Positions 24,953 to 34,696 of a DNA stretch of 64,000 nt are shown piece after piece. The stretch comes from CAYVNU01 sp964453265 (GTDB taxonomy: Bacteria > Patescibacteriota > Doudnabacteria > UBA920). The notes under the pieces were generated by a model. That model did no database searches, was not told where the DNA came from, and saw only the letters and a program-made list of their open reading frames with translations. Within the stretch, counting starts at the first letter, position 1. The number at the start of each line of letters is the position of its first letter. The stretch is taken from the NCBI GenBank assembly GCA_964453265.1, contig CAYVNU010000003.1:7515-71514 (forward strand), in the 5' to 3' direction. The position numbers were made by a program, and so were the translations under genes.

Positions 24953-27337
24953 TTATTTTGGCTTTGCGTTATATGCGTTATTTATTAGCACCCCTGCCTG
25001 ATATTCAGTCATACTCATATCCGGACAAAATTCTCGGCTAATCTCCACTCCGCTTGCGTCGTAATTTATTTTACAGCCGTTTGTAATTCCTAGCTGTCTC
25101 ATTTTTTGCACAAAAGCAAAACCAGGATGACTAGCCGGCACGTCTTTAAAATATGGCTCTTTTGGCACATCTTCTGTATTAATTTTTGCCGACTTAATTA
25201 AAAAGGTGGAAAACTGCCAGCGGTTAATTTTATCTACCGGACAAAACTTTCTTATGGTATTTATATAGGAGCAGCCATTGGTTATACCGTTGGCGTAAAG
25301 CGCATTAACAGCAGCAAAAGCAGGACTATAAGCATCTACGTCGGTAAAAGCAGCAGTGGCCGAAACAGGTTTCCAATCGCCAATCTGGAACTTGTCATAT
25401 AATTTTTGCGCCACCTGCGCACGAGTTAACTCCGTATTCGGATCCAGCACTGCCTGCTGCCCACTCGACCCGCATTTTATTGGCACCGATGTATTAACTG
25501 AAGACAAAGCTCCACAAACATTCCCCCCACCGTCTACGAAAGCGCTAGCAGGGGACAAATCTGGGGCTTTAAGCTGGGAATTAAAGTCATTATTTTGAAA
25601 ATAATTATTACTTGTAATAACCTTTGAGGCAATTATTTCAGTTCCACTGCCACTATTGCCAAAATTTTCAAAGTCTATTTGACCTGCTGTCGTATTTTGA
25701 TAAAGAGGATTAGTAAATTTATTGTTTATAAATTTATTGTCCTTAAAATACACAAACTGCTCTCCGTTTATCATGCGATCAGGTCTATAAATTAACATTA
25801 ATTTACCTGATTTATCAACTAAATTACCTGAGACAATATTATTTTTCCAAGAATTACCATACCAACCACCAATACCGCAAACTTTTGCATTTGTTATTCT
25901 ATTGTTTGAAATTGTGGCATTTTCCATTTTTTGAGTATTTTCTACTCCGCAATCCCAAACATTATAAATATTGTTGTTTATAATTTTTGTTTCTAAAGAA
26001 TTACCTAAAACTATTCCATCATCCGCGGAGCCGCCTTGAGTGGAAGGATTACCATCCCAACCTCCATCCATATCATTATCAAGATATGCATCTCCAACAT
26101 CATTATTAGCCACTATTATTCCAGGCGCGTCATAATATCCAGTCGGTGTTTTAAAACTATTATTTTTTATTGTGATATTTTGTGAATCCCCTAACTGAAC
26201 AGTTGAATTAAAATGACTGTTGCTAAACAAAATATTAGAGCTTTTGTAAACAGAAACTAAAGTAGCACCAAATTCAGTATTAGTTAATATACCATTAGAA
26301 CTTTCTATTACGGCAATCGGGCTTCCGTATCTGCCTCTGGCTGGATTAAGTGTTTGAAGCCGACAATTTTTTACTGTAAAATTTTGAATTTTATTTATTC
26401 TAACGGGACTGTCAGTTAAATTCCTACTGGTTGAAATATCGGAAGAAATAAGATGATCTTTACAATCCAAAATTACATCTTTGGTATCGTGGATGATTAT
26501 GCAGCTTTGGCCGGGTTCGGCGTTTAAGTCTTGGGTTAAATTATAGGTACCGGGATTTTTTATTTCTCCGCAAGTTGAAACATTGCCCGGAGTTAAAACT
26601 GCCGGGGTATAGTAGCCGTAAGACGGCGGCGGATTATTGGTACAAACTAAAACCGCGCCGCATTTAGTTGTCTGGTTAGCACTAGTAAAATCCCAATGGC
26701 AACCAGTTCTAGCTTCCGGATAATCACATACAGCAGGAGTTGGTGTGGCAGATGAGGTGTTATTGGGTTGATTAGAAATTGGCTTATTTGCTCCGGTAAC
26801 CGAAATAGAAACCAATCTTCTAATAGTTGTAGAAGTTACTCTTTTATATAAAATAAAATTATAAATTTCATCGGTCTTAATTTGAAAATCCGTATACAAA
26901 CTACCGTTACCGGAAATATTTTTAGATTGCGGTAAAGTTTTACCGTTTAAACGAATTAAACCGGTTGTGCCTTGTGGTAAAGTATAATCCAAACGAACCT
27001 TCCAAGCGTCTGACGAAGAATTGTATTCCGTAAACCCATAACCTAAGCAGCCTTCGTTTTGACACAGCGGCTGCATGTAGCCGTAAGCCTGACTGCCTAA
27101 AACTTTTCCGGTTGCTTTTTTCATTGGCACAGCGTGCGAATAAAAACTTTCGCCGGAAATTTCGCTATAAGCAACCAAAGTCATGGCGCCGACCGAGCCT
27201 GAAGCAAAAACTACCATGGCTAAAGCTAACAATAAGCTAAGCGGCTGGTTAAACGCTTCACCAATTAGAGCAAAAGCTTGCTTGCTAAAACTCTTAGGAA
27301 CAAGCGCCTGCTTTTTTTTATAAGTATACGGATTCAT
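24953..27337 (-). CDS. Surface protein: anchor + parallel beta-helix + SLH repeats
   Basis: The 794-residue protein begins with a cytoplasmic basic tail and a membrane anchor (LSLLLALAMVVFASGSVGAM). A beta-sandwich-like region comes next, then a right-handed beta-helix (about 250-580; repeated I-x-N-N-x-I/F units such as ITIKNNSF, KIINNNIYN, ATISNNRIT). Two to three SLH-type repeats follow (about 637-794; AAFTDVD...YANGITNGC and YFKDVP...MRQLGITNGC). Such proteins are exported and may bind cell-wall polymer or form the S-layer, while the beta-helix suggests carbohydrate binding or cleavage. It shares anchor, SLH type and leader hairpin with the gene upstream. Confidence 0.85.
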   Translation of the reverse strand: MNPYTYKKKQALVPKSFSKQAFALIGEAFNQPLSLLLALAMVVFASGSVGAMTLVAYSEISGESFYSHAVPMKKATGKVLGSQAYGYMQPLCQNEGCLGYGFTEYNSSSDAWKVRLDYTLPQGTTGLIRLNGKTLPQSKNISGNGSLYTDFQIKTDEIYNFILYKRVTSTTIRRLVSISVTGANKPISNQPNNTSSATPTPAVCDYPEARTGCHWDFTSANQTTKCGAVLVCTNNPPPSYGYYTPAVLTPGNVSTCGEIKNPGTYNLTQDLNAEPGQSCIIIHDTKDVILDCKDHLISSDISTSRNLTDSPVRINKIQNFTVKNCRLQTLNPARGRYGSPIAVIESSNGILTNTEFGATLVSVYKSSNILFSNSHFNSTVQLGDSQNITIKNNSFKTPTGYYDAPGIIVANNDVGDAYLDNDMDGGWDGNPSTQGGSADDGIVLGNSLETKIINNNIYNVWDCGVENTQKMENATISNNRITNAKVCGIGGWYGNSWKNNIVSGNLVDKSGKLMLIYRPDRMINGEQFVYFKDNKFINNKFTNPLYQNTTAGQIDFENFGNSGSGTEIIASKVITSNNYFQNNDFNSQLKAPDLSPASAFVDGGGNVCGALSSVNTSVPIKCGSSGQQAVLDPNTELTRAQVAQKLYDKFQIGDWKPVSATAAFTDVDAYSPAFAAVNALYANGITNGCSYINTIRKFCPVDKINRWQFSTFLIKSAKINTEDVPKEPYFKDVPASHPGFAFVQKMRQLGITNGCKINYDASGVEISREFCPDMSMTEYQAGVLINNAYNAKPK

Positions 27338-27352
27338 AAACCTCTTTTTTTC

Positions 27353-27397
27353 TGGGTAAAATTACCCAATAATCAAAAACTATTTTGGCTTTTGATT
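27353..27397 (-). promoter_or_regulatory. Structured leader of surface-protein gene 1
   Basis: Close to the ATG, GGGTAA-AA-TTACCC (27354-27366) can pair, and AATCAAAA/TTTTGATT (27371-27378/27390-27397) forms a second stem. The second stem aligns with 29930-29957 before the other surface-protein gene, with a compensating base-pair change. A GAGG motif precedes the start codon. Confidence 0.6.
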
Positions 27398-27414
27398 ATA
27401 TTTAATTTTTGTTT

Positions 27415-29886
27415 TTAATAGGCTTGGACTTCTACAATACGGCTGTAGTCTTGTAGCGCCGAATTTACGCTAATTCGAATTTTGTTGGTAGTTACGGCTT
27501 GATTAAATTTTACATTTCTTAAAACTTTGTTGTTTCCGGTAACAACCGCCTCTGGCTTAGTTACCCAAGAGCTGCCGTTCCAATACTGAACGTCGAAAGC
27601 AGTTATGCCAAAGTTACCAAAAGTTGTGTCTGTTGTTGGAGTTGGCCCGATATAATAATTATCTGCCAAAGTTATAACATTAACCTCGTTAATAGTTTTT
27701 TGCCCGCTAAAAGTTATTTCCAACCAATCGGGGTGCTGTCTGTAAGTATTGTCATTCCAGCCTCCGTTATGGCCCCAGGACCCGCCGGTAACATCTCCAT
27801 CTATTGCTCCTTCCGGTGAATAACCGTTAAAAACACTCGAAGCAGTTGTCCTTCCGCCATTTGCCGAAGCAGCTACATTAATTTTTTGATTATTCTGATT
27901 ATTAGTATTTAACGACTGTGTGGTAAGTAAATTTTTAGCAGCCGTAATAGCCGGGCCTAAATCGGCAGCGCTTAGTCCTACGTCAGAATAAAACGCTATG
28001 CCGCCGCTTGGATTATTATAACCACTTATTATACCCATTTTGCCAAAAATCTGAGCATACTTATAAGCCGGAAGACTACTGTTTTGCATATCGGAAAAAT
28101 ACAAGGGACTTTGAACATCGCCTAAGTTGTAGCCTTTTTTCTCTAAAATTTTGCCTAAAAATACTACAAACTGCCAGCGCAAAATTGCGTCATTTTGGCA
28201 AAAAGACCGAACTTGAGTATTTGGGTCATATGAACATCCGCCGGTTATTTGGTTCGCGTACAAAACATTCATTGCGTTAATAGTATCGGCATCTAAATTT
28301 GCGGTGTTAGAAAAAACATTTCCGCAACCGCCAGTGCTAGGACAACCTAAAGCTAAACCTTCCACCAAACGCTTAGCTGCCTCTCCCCTGCTTACAGCAC
28401 CCGAGGGCGTGGTACTGGCTGGCCTGTTACTAATCGCAATGGCAAATGAACTTAAAACATTGCGACCCACATTCGCACCACGACCTAAAATTTTAATTTT
28501 ATAATTACCATCCACAATTTGCCTGCCGCTTGGATTACTATCTATATTAAACGAATAGTTTCTGGCGGGTTCAGATCCGGCAATTGGTAGCGCATTTATT
28601 TGCACACCAATTTGGTAATTTGCGCTGTTGTTAACGTCGCAAACTTCGTTGCCTCTAACATCAGCACATAACAAAATATCCACTGCACCAAAATCTTCAG
28701 GCGCCGTGTATTGGACCTGGTAGCTAAGGCTATTGCCTTTATACCAAGGGCTGGACGAAGTGGTATTTAAAATCGCAAAAGGAATTGTTTGAACATTTAC
28801 ATTACCACCCACGGTTCTGTCTGGGGCAATATTTAATTTAAAGTTTCTACTAAATGGCGGAACGGCTGAAGTAGATGCGGTGATTGTAAAACTGTATTCT
28901 AAAGCTGCGGTATTGCGCGGAGTTCCGGAAAGTCTCAGGCTATTTCTACTGTCATACGGACAACTGCCGGTAATTCCAACGCAGACATCGCGGTCAAAAC
29001 GTAGACCTAAGGGTGGGTCTATGTTTGCGTTTATGCTATAAGTTATAACTTGGCCGTTTGCATCAACTTGAGGCATTACACTAAAAATTGCGGAGAATGC
29101 TTGCCCTGCAGTTGCTGTTAATTCTTTATTTGCAAGAATATTTGTATTTGTTGGGGTAGAATTTTGACAGTTAGCCGGAACCGAACAAGCCGGATAAACC
29201 AGCTGTACACTTCTACCGTTGCAAGTTACTGTGGCCGGAGAACAAGTTTGTGTTTGAGTAATTAAATTGTCCGGAGTTTGAATTACTACAGTACCCAAAG
29301 AACGATTGGAAGTCGAGGTTTGATCTTTATAAAAGACAATTGTATATGTTGAATTGGAATTTAAAATATACTCGGTAGTTTTTGTGCCTTGTCCGGGAAT
29401 ATTATATACAATCTCCGCTGATGTTGAATTTAGTTTAAAAATAGCCACCCTGCCTAAGTTCAATAAATTTCTCTCCCAAGAAACAACAAGCGCCCATTTG
29501 TTATTCTGGTCATTATAACCAGCATACCTAAAAGATAGGCTCTTAAAATTAGCTCTTCCACCCTCTATATTAGCGCCCGATGTTTTACTTACAATTCTAA
29601 CTTCTGGTAAATTTGTCGTAGTTTCACCTAATACCTGAGGTGCTTTTTTTAACAAGCTAACATGTTTTTCCGGATAAATAAGCGCTAATCTGGCAGAATC
29701 TACGCCTTGAGAAATTTCTGCAGTGGCAACTAACGACATTGTTAGAACTGAACCTGCGAAAAAAACCACCAAAGCTAAACCAATAATGGAATTGATTTCT
29801 GCTTTTAGCACCGCGCGCAAAAAAGAACCTGACTTTTGTTCAAAAGCCTGTTTTTTCGCTCTGCGCGAATAAATATAAGGGCTCAT
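27415..29886 (-). CDS. Surface protein: anchor + Ig-like domains + SLH repeats + F5/8 type C domain
   Basis: The 823-residue protein has an N-terminal anchor (SIIGLALVVFFAGSVLTMSL) and a cadherin/Ig-like region (about 250-350; LRLSGTPRNTAALEYSFTIT). SLH-type repeats follow at about 497-630 (VFSNTANLDADTINAMNVLY and CSYDPNTQVRSFCQND). A C-terminal F5/8 type C (discoidin) domain lies at about 667-823 (SSVFNGYSPEGAIDGD, DWLEITFSGQKTINEVNV), a typical sugar- or surface-binding module. It is probably displayed outside and could mediate attachment to host or matrix. It lies 77 bp upstream of its partner and the pair may be partly cotranscribed. Confidence 0.87.
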   Translation of the reverse strand: MSPYIYSRRAKKQAFEQKSGSFLRAVLKAEINSIIGLALVVFFAGSVLTMSLVATAEISQGVDSARLALIYPEKHVSLLKKAPQVLGETTTNLPEVRIVSKTSGANIEGGRANFKSLSFRYAGYNDQNNKWALVVSWERNLLNLGRVAIFKLNSTSAEIVYNIPGQGTKTTEYILNSNSTYTIVFYKDQTSTSNRSLGTVVIQTPDNLITQTQTCSPATVTCNGRSVQLVYPACSVPANCQNSTPTNTNILANKELTATAGQAFSAIFSVMPQVDANGQVITYSINANIDPPLGLRFDRDVCVGITGSCPYDSRNSLRLSGTPRNTAALEYSFTITASTSAVPPFSRNFKLNIAPDRTVGGNVNVQTIPFAILNTTSSSPWYKGNSLSYQVQYTAPEDFGAVDILLCADVRGNEVCDVNNSANYQIGVQINALPIAGSEPARNYSFNIDSNPSGRQIVDGNYKIKILGRGANVGRNVLSSFAIAISNRPASTTPSGAVSRGEAAKRLVEGLALGCPSTGGCGNVFSNTANLDADTINAMNVLYANQITGGCSYDPNTQVRSFCQNDAILRWQFVVFLGKILEKKGYNLGDVQSPLYFSDMQNSSLPAYKYAQIFGKMGIISGYNNPSGGIAFYSDVGLSAADLGPAITAAKNLLTTQSLNTNNQNNQKINVAASANGGRTTASSVFNGYSPEGAIDGDVTGGSWGHNGGWNDNTYRQHPDWLEITFSGQKTINEVNVITLADNYYIGPTPTTDTTFGNFGITAFDVQYWNGSSWVTKPEAVVTGNNKVLRNVKFNQAVTTNKIRISVNSALQDYSRIVEVQAY

Positions 29887-29905
29887 AGACCTTGTTTATT
29901 TCCGG

Positions 29906-29957
29906 GTAAACTTTTTTAGTTTTCCCAATAACCAAAAAGCTATTTTGGCTTTTGGTT
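29906..29957 (-). promoter_or_regulatory. Structured leader of surface-protein gene 2
   Basis: The plus-strand AACCAAAAAGC (29930-29940) and GCTTTTGGTT (29948-29957) pair around TATTTTG. A GGGTAAA...TTTTCCC pair (about 29904-29926) lies closer to the ATG. The arrangement and loop match the leader at 27353-27397. Confidence 0.6.
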
Positions 29958-30037
29958 AAATTTTAATTTTTGTTTCAAAAGTTCGGCTTTTTTAAACTAT
30001 TTTGGTTTAAATTAGCCAAAAAATATTTTGTATTTAT

Positions 30038-30066
30038 ATTATAGCACAAACTATAAAAATTTGCAA
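30038..30066 (-). promoter_or_regulatory. Promoter of the surface-protein genes
   Basis: On the minus strand TTGCAA, 17 bp and TATAAT, with an extended TGC before the -10, give a start near 30031 and a leader of about 145 nt. A promoter with the same hexamers and GTGC-TATAAT junction lies at 58800-58828. Confidence 0.75.
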
Positions 30067-30073
30067 GGATTTT

Positions 30074-31726
30074 TTATTCCCCAGCTACGCGAAAAACTTC
30101 TTCTACATCGGTTATGCCTTGTAGAGCTTTTAGAACGCCGTCTTGAGCCATGGTAACCATGCCTTGCTGTATAGCAGCTTTTTTAAATTCGCTCATGGGC
30201 GATTGTTTTTGAATTAAATCCTGAATTTTTTCCGTAACTTCTATAGCTTCGTAAATTCCTACCCGTCCTTTATAGCCTAAATTCTTACACTCCTGACAAC
30301 CCGGACTGTGGTAAAACTGAAAATTTTCCGGTAGCTTAATATTTAATTCTTTAGGCAAAGCATGTAAAATAATTTTTACTCGTTCCATAAGCGTCGGGGA
30401 AATAGCATAAGGAATTTTACAAATCTGGCAAATTTTTCTAACCAAACGCTGCGCTATAACACACGACAAAGCAGGTCCAATTACAAAGGGTTTAACCCCC
30501 ATATTAATTAACCTCGGAATTGCGCCCGATGCGTCATTGGTATGCAAAGTCGACAAAACTAAGTGTCCGGTTAAAGCAGCCTGCATGGCAGTTTCAGCAG
30601 TTTCTTGGTCTCTTATTTCCCCTACCATTACAATGTCCGGGTCTTGCCTAAGTATGGCCCTAAGGCCTTTGGCAAAACTAAAATCTACACTATGGTCAAT
30701 CGGCGTTTGTACAACACCCTCTAATTTATATTCTACCGGGTCTTCCAAAGTAATAATTTTAACCCCGGGCTTATTTAATTCACTAATAAAAGTATAAAGT
30801 GAGGTAGTTTTACCGCTACCGGTCGGACCGGTAGTAATTATCATACCGTTTGGTTTTTCCAGCTGTCTATTTAATAATTCCAAAACTTCCGGGCGAAAAC
30901 CCAAAGCACTGAGTTTTAAATTTACCGAACCCGTACCCAAAAGCCTCATAACAATTTCTTCGCCGTAAGCACTCGGCAAGACTGAAACGCGCACATCAAT
31001 CGGATTTTGGTTGTGAAAAAAAGTTATTCTGCCGTCTTGCGGAACATTTTCTACATTTAATTTTAAATGTGAAAGTATTTTAATACGCGTAACCAAACTC
31101 TTTTGTAAAGTTTTTGAAATATGCACCATGTCCTGCAAAACGCCGTCAACGCGGAACCTTAACTTTACAAAATTTTCCTCCGGCTCAAAATGAATGTCTG
31201 AAGCTCCGTAAAAAATTGCCGCTCCAAAAATTATATCTAAAAATTCGCTGGCATTTTTGTGTTTTTGTGTGTCTTCATTTTTTATAGACTCGAGTAGCTC
31301 AGAAAAATTTGTTTCCGAATTTATATTTATTGTCTCTAAATGCCTGGTTTCCGGCCTTAAGACTTTGCTAAAAAATTTAACAGTTAAATCAAAACTGGTT
31401 TTGGAAATTAAGTATAAAGAAACTTTATTTTTTAAGTTTAGGCTTTGAATTTTTTCCATCAGCCCTGTATTGTAAGGGTCTAGCATGCCTATTCGCAAAT
31501 CTTCGTTCTCTTTATAAAAAGGTACGGCGCCAAAATTTTCCGCCTCTTGTTTGGTAAAAATTCCCAAAACATTTAAGTCTACCGGAAAGCCTTTTAAGTC
31601 AATATACTGCAAACCCAAAGCCGCGGCTTTAGCCTTAGTCTCCTCTTCTTCCATTTTTCTATTTACCTCGCCCAGAGCCCGCTGCAAATCTTGGGGAGTG
31701 CTTTGTAAAAAACTATGCTTGCTCAT
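30074..31726 (-). CDS. Type IV pilus/type II secretion assembly ATPase (PilB/GspE-like)
   Basis: The 550-residue protein has an N-terminal MshEN/T2SSE-N domain, then the ASDIHFEPEENFVKLRFRVDG box, Walker A ITTGPTGSGKTTSLY, the Asp box, Walker B DIVMVGEIRDQETAETAMQAALTGH (cited in parts) and a zinc-binding CQIC...CQEC pair near 450-490. It powers pilin polymerisation at the cytoplasmic side of the membrane. No pilin, PilC or PilM gene is next to it. An extended -10 TGC-TATAAT (31763-31768, minus) gives a leader of about 30 nt. Confidence 0.93.
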   Translation of the reverse strand: MSKHSFLQSTPQDLQRALGEVNRKMEEEETKAKAAALGLQYIDLKGFPVDLNVLGIFTKQEAENFGAVPFYKENEDLRIGMLDPYNTGLMEKIQSLNLKNKVSLYLISKTSFDLTVKFFSKVLRPETRHLETININSETNFSELLESIKNEDTQKHKNASEFLDIIFGAAIFYGASDIHFEPEENFVKLRFRVDGVLQDMVHISKTLQKSLVTRIKILSHLKLNVENVPQDGRITFFHNQNPIDVRVSVLPSAYGEEIVMRLLGTGSVNLKLSALGFRPEVLELLNRQLEKPNGMIITTGPTGSGKTTSLYTFISELNKPGVKIITLEDPVEYKLEGVVQTPIDHSVDFSFAKGLRAILRQDPDIVMVGEIRDQETAETAMQAALTGHLVLSTLHTNDASGAIPRLINMGVKPFVIGPALSCVIAQRLVRKICQICKIPYAISPTLMERVKIILHALPKELNIKLPENFQFYHSPGCQECKNLGYKGRVGIYEAIEVTEKIQDLIQKQSPMSEFKKAAIQQGMVTMAQDGVLKALQGITDVEEVFRVAGE

Positions 31727-31781
31727 TTTTCTTTTTGTTTCAACTTTTATTGAATATAATTTATTATAGCATTTTGCTGCT

Positions 31782-31823
31782 GTAATTAAAAACAGCCTTT
31801 AACCAAAGGCTGTTTTTAATTAC
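31782..31823. terminator. Terminator at the end of the DHH-like gene
   Basis: A 19-bp stem (GTAATTAAAAACAGCCTTT and complement) with loop AACC contains the DHH-like stop codon. Confidence 0.8.
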
Positions 31824-32976
31824 TTGTCTGATTTTTTATAAGCTCTGCCAACTGCTGCTCTAAAACCACCACAGCTGTATCTTTTACTTCAAACTCGCAA
31901 ACCCAAAATGGGACTAGACCATAAGTGCTTTGGCGAATAGGACTTCCTAAAACTTTTATAAAGCCCTCCGGAGAAACTTCTTGATGCCCTGAAATTATTA
32001 AAGAAAAAGTTCTAAATTCTTTCTCGCCTGCCACACAAATTATTTTATAACCATGTATACTTTCCATTAACTCCCTTAAAATACCCGGTAAATTTTCTAC
32101 TCCGGTACCGGCTTTTTCAAAATCCGAAATCATAAGAATAGTATACATCGCCTTCTCATCTTCTAAGAGCTTAAGCCTGGCTAAACTTCGACCCCACAAA
32201 CGTAAAAATTCAAGAGTTCTAGTTTTGTAAAAATGCTTAATAACCTCCTGCTGCCTGCCGCCAAGAGCCATGAGCCTGGAAGCCTGTAAAAACACCTTTG
32301 GAGTTGTTTGCACTCTTTGAAAACTATTGGTTTGACTAATTATGCCAGCCAAAAGACAAGTAGCAATATCTTCGTCTAAAATTTGCTGTTCATAACTCTC
32401 TAGCAATTCAGTTAAAATTTCCGCCACAGAAGTTGCGTTTATATCTACTATGTTTATAGCTCCAAAATATTCATTTCCCGGTTTGTAATCGATGTTAATT
32501 TTCGGAGCTTGGAAAAATAAGTCCGGATCACGCTCAAATAAACCACCTAAATCTTCCGGCCCTAAAGCCCCTAAAACAATAACTAAATCAAAAGGCTCAG
32601 CTTCATTTTCAAAACTTACATCGCTTTGGTTAAAAGCTTTGGGTAAAGACTTTAAATATATTTTTACACCACCTTCTTCAGTTTGATAACTTAATTCCTC
32701 AAGCTTATTTTTGTCAGTTTTTATTGAAATTACAAAGCTTTTTTGTTGTCCAAGATCAGGCTTAATTTCAAAAACTTTAGGTAAAAACCCGGCCTGCTTA
32801 GGCAGCTCTCCCTCTGCCGCTACTGAAACTTCTTTTTGAAGTTTTTGCAAAAATAAGCGCAATGCTAAAGACCCGGCAACCATATCGGCTGTGGGGTTTT
32901 TAGGCAAAGCTACCAGAATATTCTTCGCTTTGCTAATTGCGTCAAAAAATTGTGAATGCGTATTATTTTCTGCCAT
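31816..32976 (-). CDS. DHH-superfamily phosphoesterase-like protein, catalytic motifs degenerate
   Basis: Overall layout matches NrnA-type DHH/DHHA1 proteins: N-terminal sheet with PTADMVAGSLALRLFL where HxxxDxDaxGS is expected, INIDYKPGNEYFGAINIVD where the DHH box is expected, ATSVAEILTELL, and a C-terminal half like DHHA1. The metal ligands are lost (NPTADM and DYK instead of HxPDxD and DHH), so it is probably not an active nanoRNase or pAp phosphatase and may bind ligand or have a structural role. A single gene divergent from tsaE. Confidence 0.75.
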   Translation of the reverse strand: MAENNTHSQFFDAISKAKNILVALPKNPTADMVAGSLALRLFLQKLQKEVSVAAEGELPKQAGFLPKVFEIKPDLGQQKSFVISIKTDKNKLEELSYQTEEGGVKIYLKSLPKAFNQSDVSFENEAEPFDLVIVLGALGPEDLGGLFERDPDLFFQAPKINIDYKPGNEYFGAINIVDINATSVAEILTELLESYEQQILDEDIATCLLAGIISQTNSFQRVQTTPKVFLQASRLMALGGRQQEVIKHFYKTRTLEFLRLWGRSLARLKLLEDEKAMYTILMISDFEKAGTGVENLPGILRELMESIHGYKIICVAGEKEFRTFSLIISGHQEVSPEGFIKVLGSPIRQSTYGLVPFWVCEFEVKDTAVVVLEQQLAELIKNQTSN

Positions 32977-33008
32977 ATCCGATTATTAATTATTGAGTAT
33001 ACTAAATT

Positions 33009-33037
33009 TTGCGATAATCGTCAATCTAAGCTAAAAT
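33009..33037 (+). promoter_or_regulatory. Leaderless-type promoter of tsaE
   Basis: TTGCGA (33009-33014), 17 bp and TAAAAT (33032-33037) end 6 nt before the ATG at 33044, so the predicted transcript starts at the start codon. Confidence 0.6.
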
Positions 33038-33043
33038 AAAGGA

Positions 33044-33448
33044 ATGAAAAAGCTTTTGAAGTTAAAGTTAAGTGAGATACAACCGGCAGCCAAAGATGTT
33101 TTTGCCGAACTTCAGGGCGGAGAAATACTAGCCTTGGTCGGTCCGCTCGGCAGCGGCAAAACCACTTTTAGTCAGCACTTAGGCAAAGCCTTAAAAGTTA
33201 AAAGCAAAATCACCAGTCCGACTTTTAGCATTTTAAATGTTCATTTAGGTAAATTAAAAAATAAAAAATCCGTATATTTTTATCATTTAGATTTATACCG
33301 CACCAATAGCTTTAAAGAAGTCAAAGCCTTAGGCCTGACTGAATTTTGGGGACAAAAAGACACTCTAACTGTTATTGAATGGGCAGATAAAATTAAAAAA
33401 TATTTACCCCTTAAAACTCGCTTTATTTATTTCACCCATGAAAAATAA
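33044..33448 (+). CDS. tsaE: tRNA t6A biosynthesis ATPase TsaE
   Basis: The 134-residue P-loop protein has Walker A LVGPLGSGKTTFSQHLGKAL, the SPTFSILNVH switch, HLDLYR and the VIEWADKIKKYLP segment typical of TsaE, which drives turnover of the TsaBD complex in t6A synthesis. It has no visible Shine-Dalgarno site and its promoter abuts the ATG. It overlaps the vanW-like gene by 11 nt and is followed by ruvB. Confidence 0.93.
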   Translation: MKKLLKLKLSEIQPAAKDVFAELQGGEILALVGPLGSGKTTFSQHLGKALKVKSKITSPTFSILNVHLGKLKNKKSVYFYHLDLYRTNSFKEVKALGLTEFWGQKDTLTVIEWADKIKKYLPLKTRFIYFTHEK

Positions 33449-34640
33449 ATTTTTATTTTTAATATTTGCTAGCATACTTTTATCACAGGCTGCATCAGCT
33501 AAAGCTTTAGAAGCCCCCGGCTTTGTTTTTACCTATGAGGGTCAAAAATACCCCGTAGAAGCAGAGACCCTGGCTTCTTTTAAAGGCCGCTCGGTTAAAG
33601 CCCGTAGCAATATATTTTTAAATAATTCTATAACCAAACAGGAATTATTAGCGTCCTATTTTGGACAGCCTGTAAATTCATTCCCCACTCTTTCTTTTTA
33701 TAATTATAAACCGGAAAAAATTTACCAATTCATTTTAAGCTTGTCTGAAAAAATAAACAAAGAAAAAGTTGAGCCAAAGTTAATTTTAGAAAATAACAGG
33801 GCGGTAGATTTTACAGCACCCCAGAATGGCGAAGAACTAAATGCCTCCATAAGTACTTTTAAAGCTTTAGAAGCCCTTGAAAACAATCAAACTTCCTCGG
33901 AATTAGTTGTTTTGGAATTAAAACCAACCCAAAACCTAGGAGAAACAAACAACCTAGGAATTACCGAACTTATTGCCAGCGGAAAATCTAACTTTAAAGG
34001 CAGTCCAAAAAACCGCAGGCACAATATAAGCGTTGGAGTAGAAAAAATGAAAGGTATTATTGTGGCGCCCAACGAAGAATTTAGTTTTAACAAATACTTA
34101 GGCCCGGTGGAAGCCGAGCAAGGTTTTTTACCGGAACTAGTTATTAAAGCCAGCGGGACAGTACCTGAATTAGGCGGCGGTCTTTGCCAGGTTTCTTCCA
34201 CTACTTTTAGGGCGGCCATGGAAGCTGGCTTGCCCATTACCCAAAGAAGAAACCACGCCTATGCTGTGCAGTACTACTCCCCCCAAGGCACAGACGCGAC
34301 CATTTACCCTGGAGTAATAGATTTAAAATTTAAAAACAACACTCCTGGCGCAATTCTAGTCTGGCCGCATTTTGAAACGGGTGATAATTTAATTTTTGAC
34401 TTTTACGGCACAAAAGACAGCCGGTTAGTAACACTAGAAAAACCAAGAGTCTACGACCGTAAACCAGATGGCAGCATGAAAGCTGAGTGGACTAGAATTA
34501 TAGAAAAAGACGGTGTAACTTCTTCTTCGACTTTTAAATCTATTTACCAATCCCCTGCCCTTTTCCACAAAGAAGAAAAGTTTGTCAGTGCTGTACCAAC
34601 TCAAGTACCAGCCCCATCTCCAACGCCTTTATCTAACTAA
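33438..34640 (+). CDS. VanW-family secreted protein
   Basis: Starting at the ATG at 33438 gives a signal peptide (MKNKFLFLIFASILLSQAAS, then AKA) and a product of 400 residues; an upstream start at 33375 would spoil it. The VanW domain is clear (GEEFSFNKYLGPVEAEQGF, ELGGGLCQVSSTTFRAAMEA, RNHAYAVQYYSPQGTDATIY). VanW proteins are found with peptidoglycan-linked functions but the activity is unknown. The gene overlaps tsaE, so the two are coupled. Confidence 0.88.
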   Translation: MKNKFLFLIFASILLSQAASAKALEAPGFVFTYEGQKYPVEAETLASFKGRSVKARSNIFLNNSITKQELLASYFGQPVNSFPTLSFYNYKPEKIYQFILSLSEKINKEKVEPKLILENNRAVDFTAPQNGEELNASISTFKALEALENNQTSSELVVLELKPTQNLGETNNLGITELIASGKSNFKGSPKNRRHNISVGVEKMKGIIVAPNEEFSFNKYLGPVEAEQGFLPELVIKASGTVPELGGGLCQVSSTTFRAAMEAGLPITQRRNHAYAVQYYSPQGTDATIYPGVIDLKFKNNTPGAILVWPHFETGDNLIFDFYGTKDSRLVTLEKPRVYDRKPDGSMKAEWTRIIEKDGVTSSSTFKSIYQSPALFHKEEKFVSAVPTQVPAPSPTPLSN

Positions 34641-34696
34641 AGATAGTACAAATAGTTTTTTTAGTAGCATATTTTGTCAATTTTATCATTGCATAT

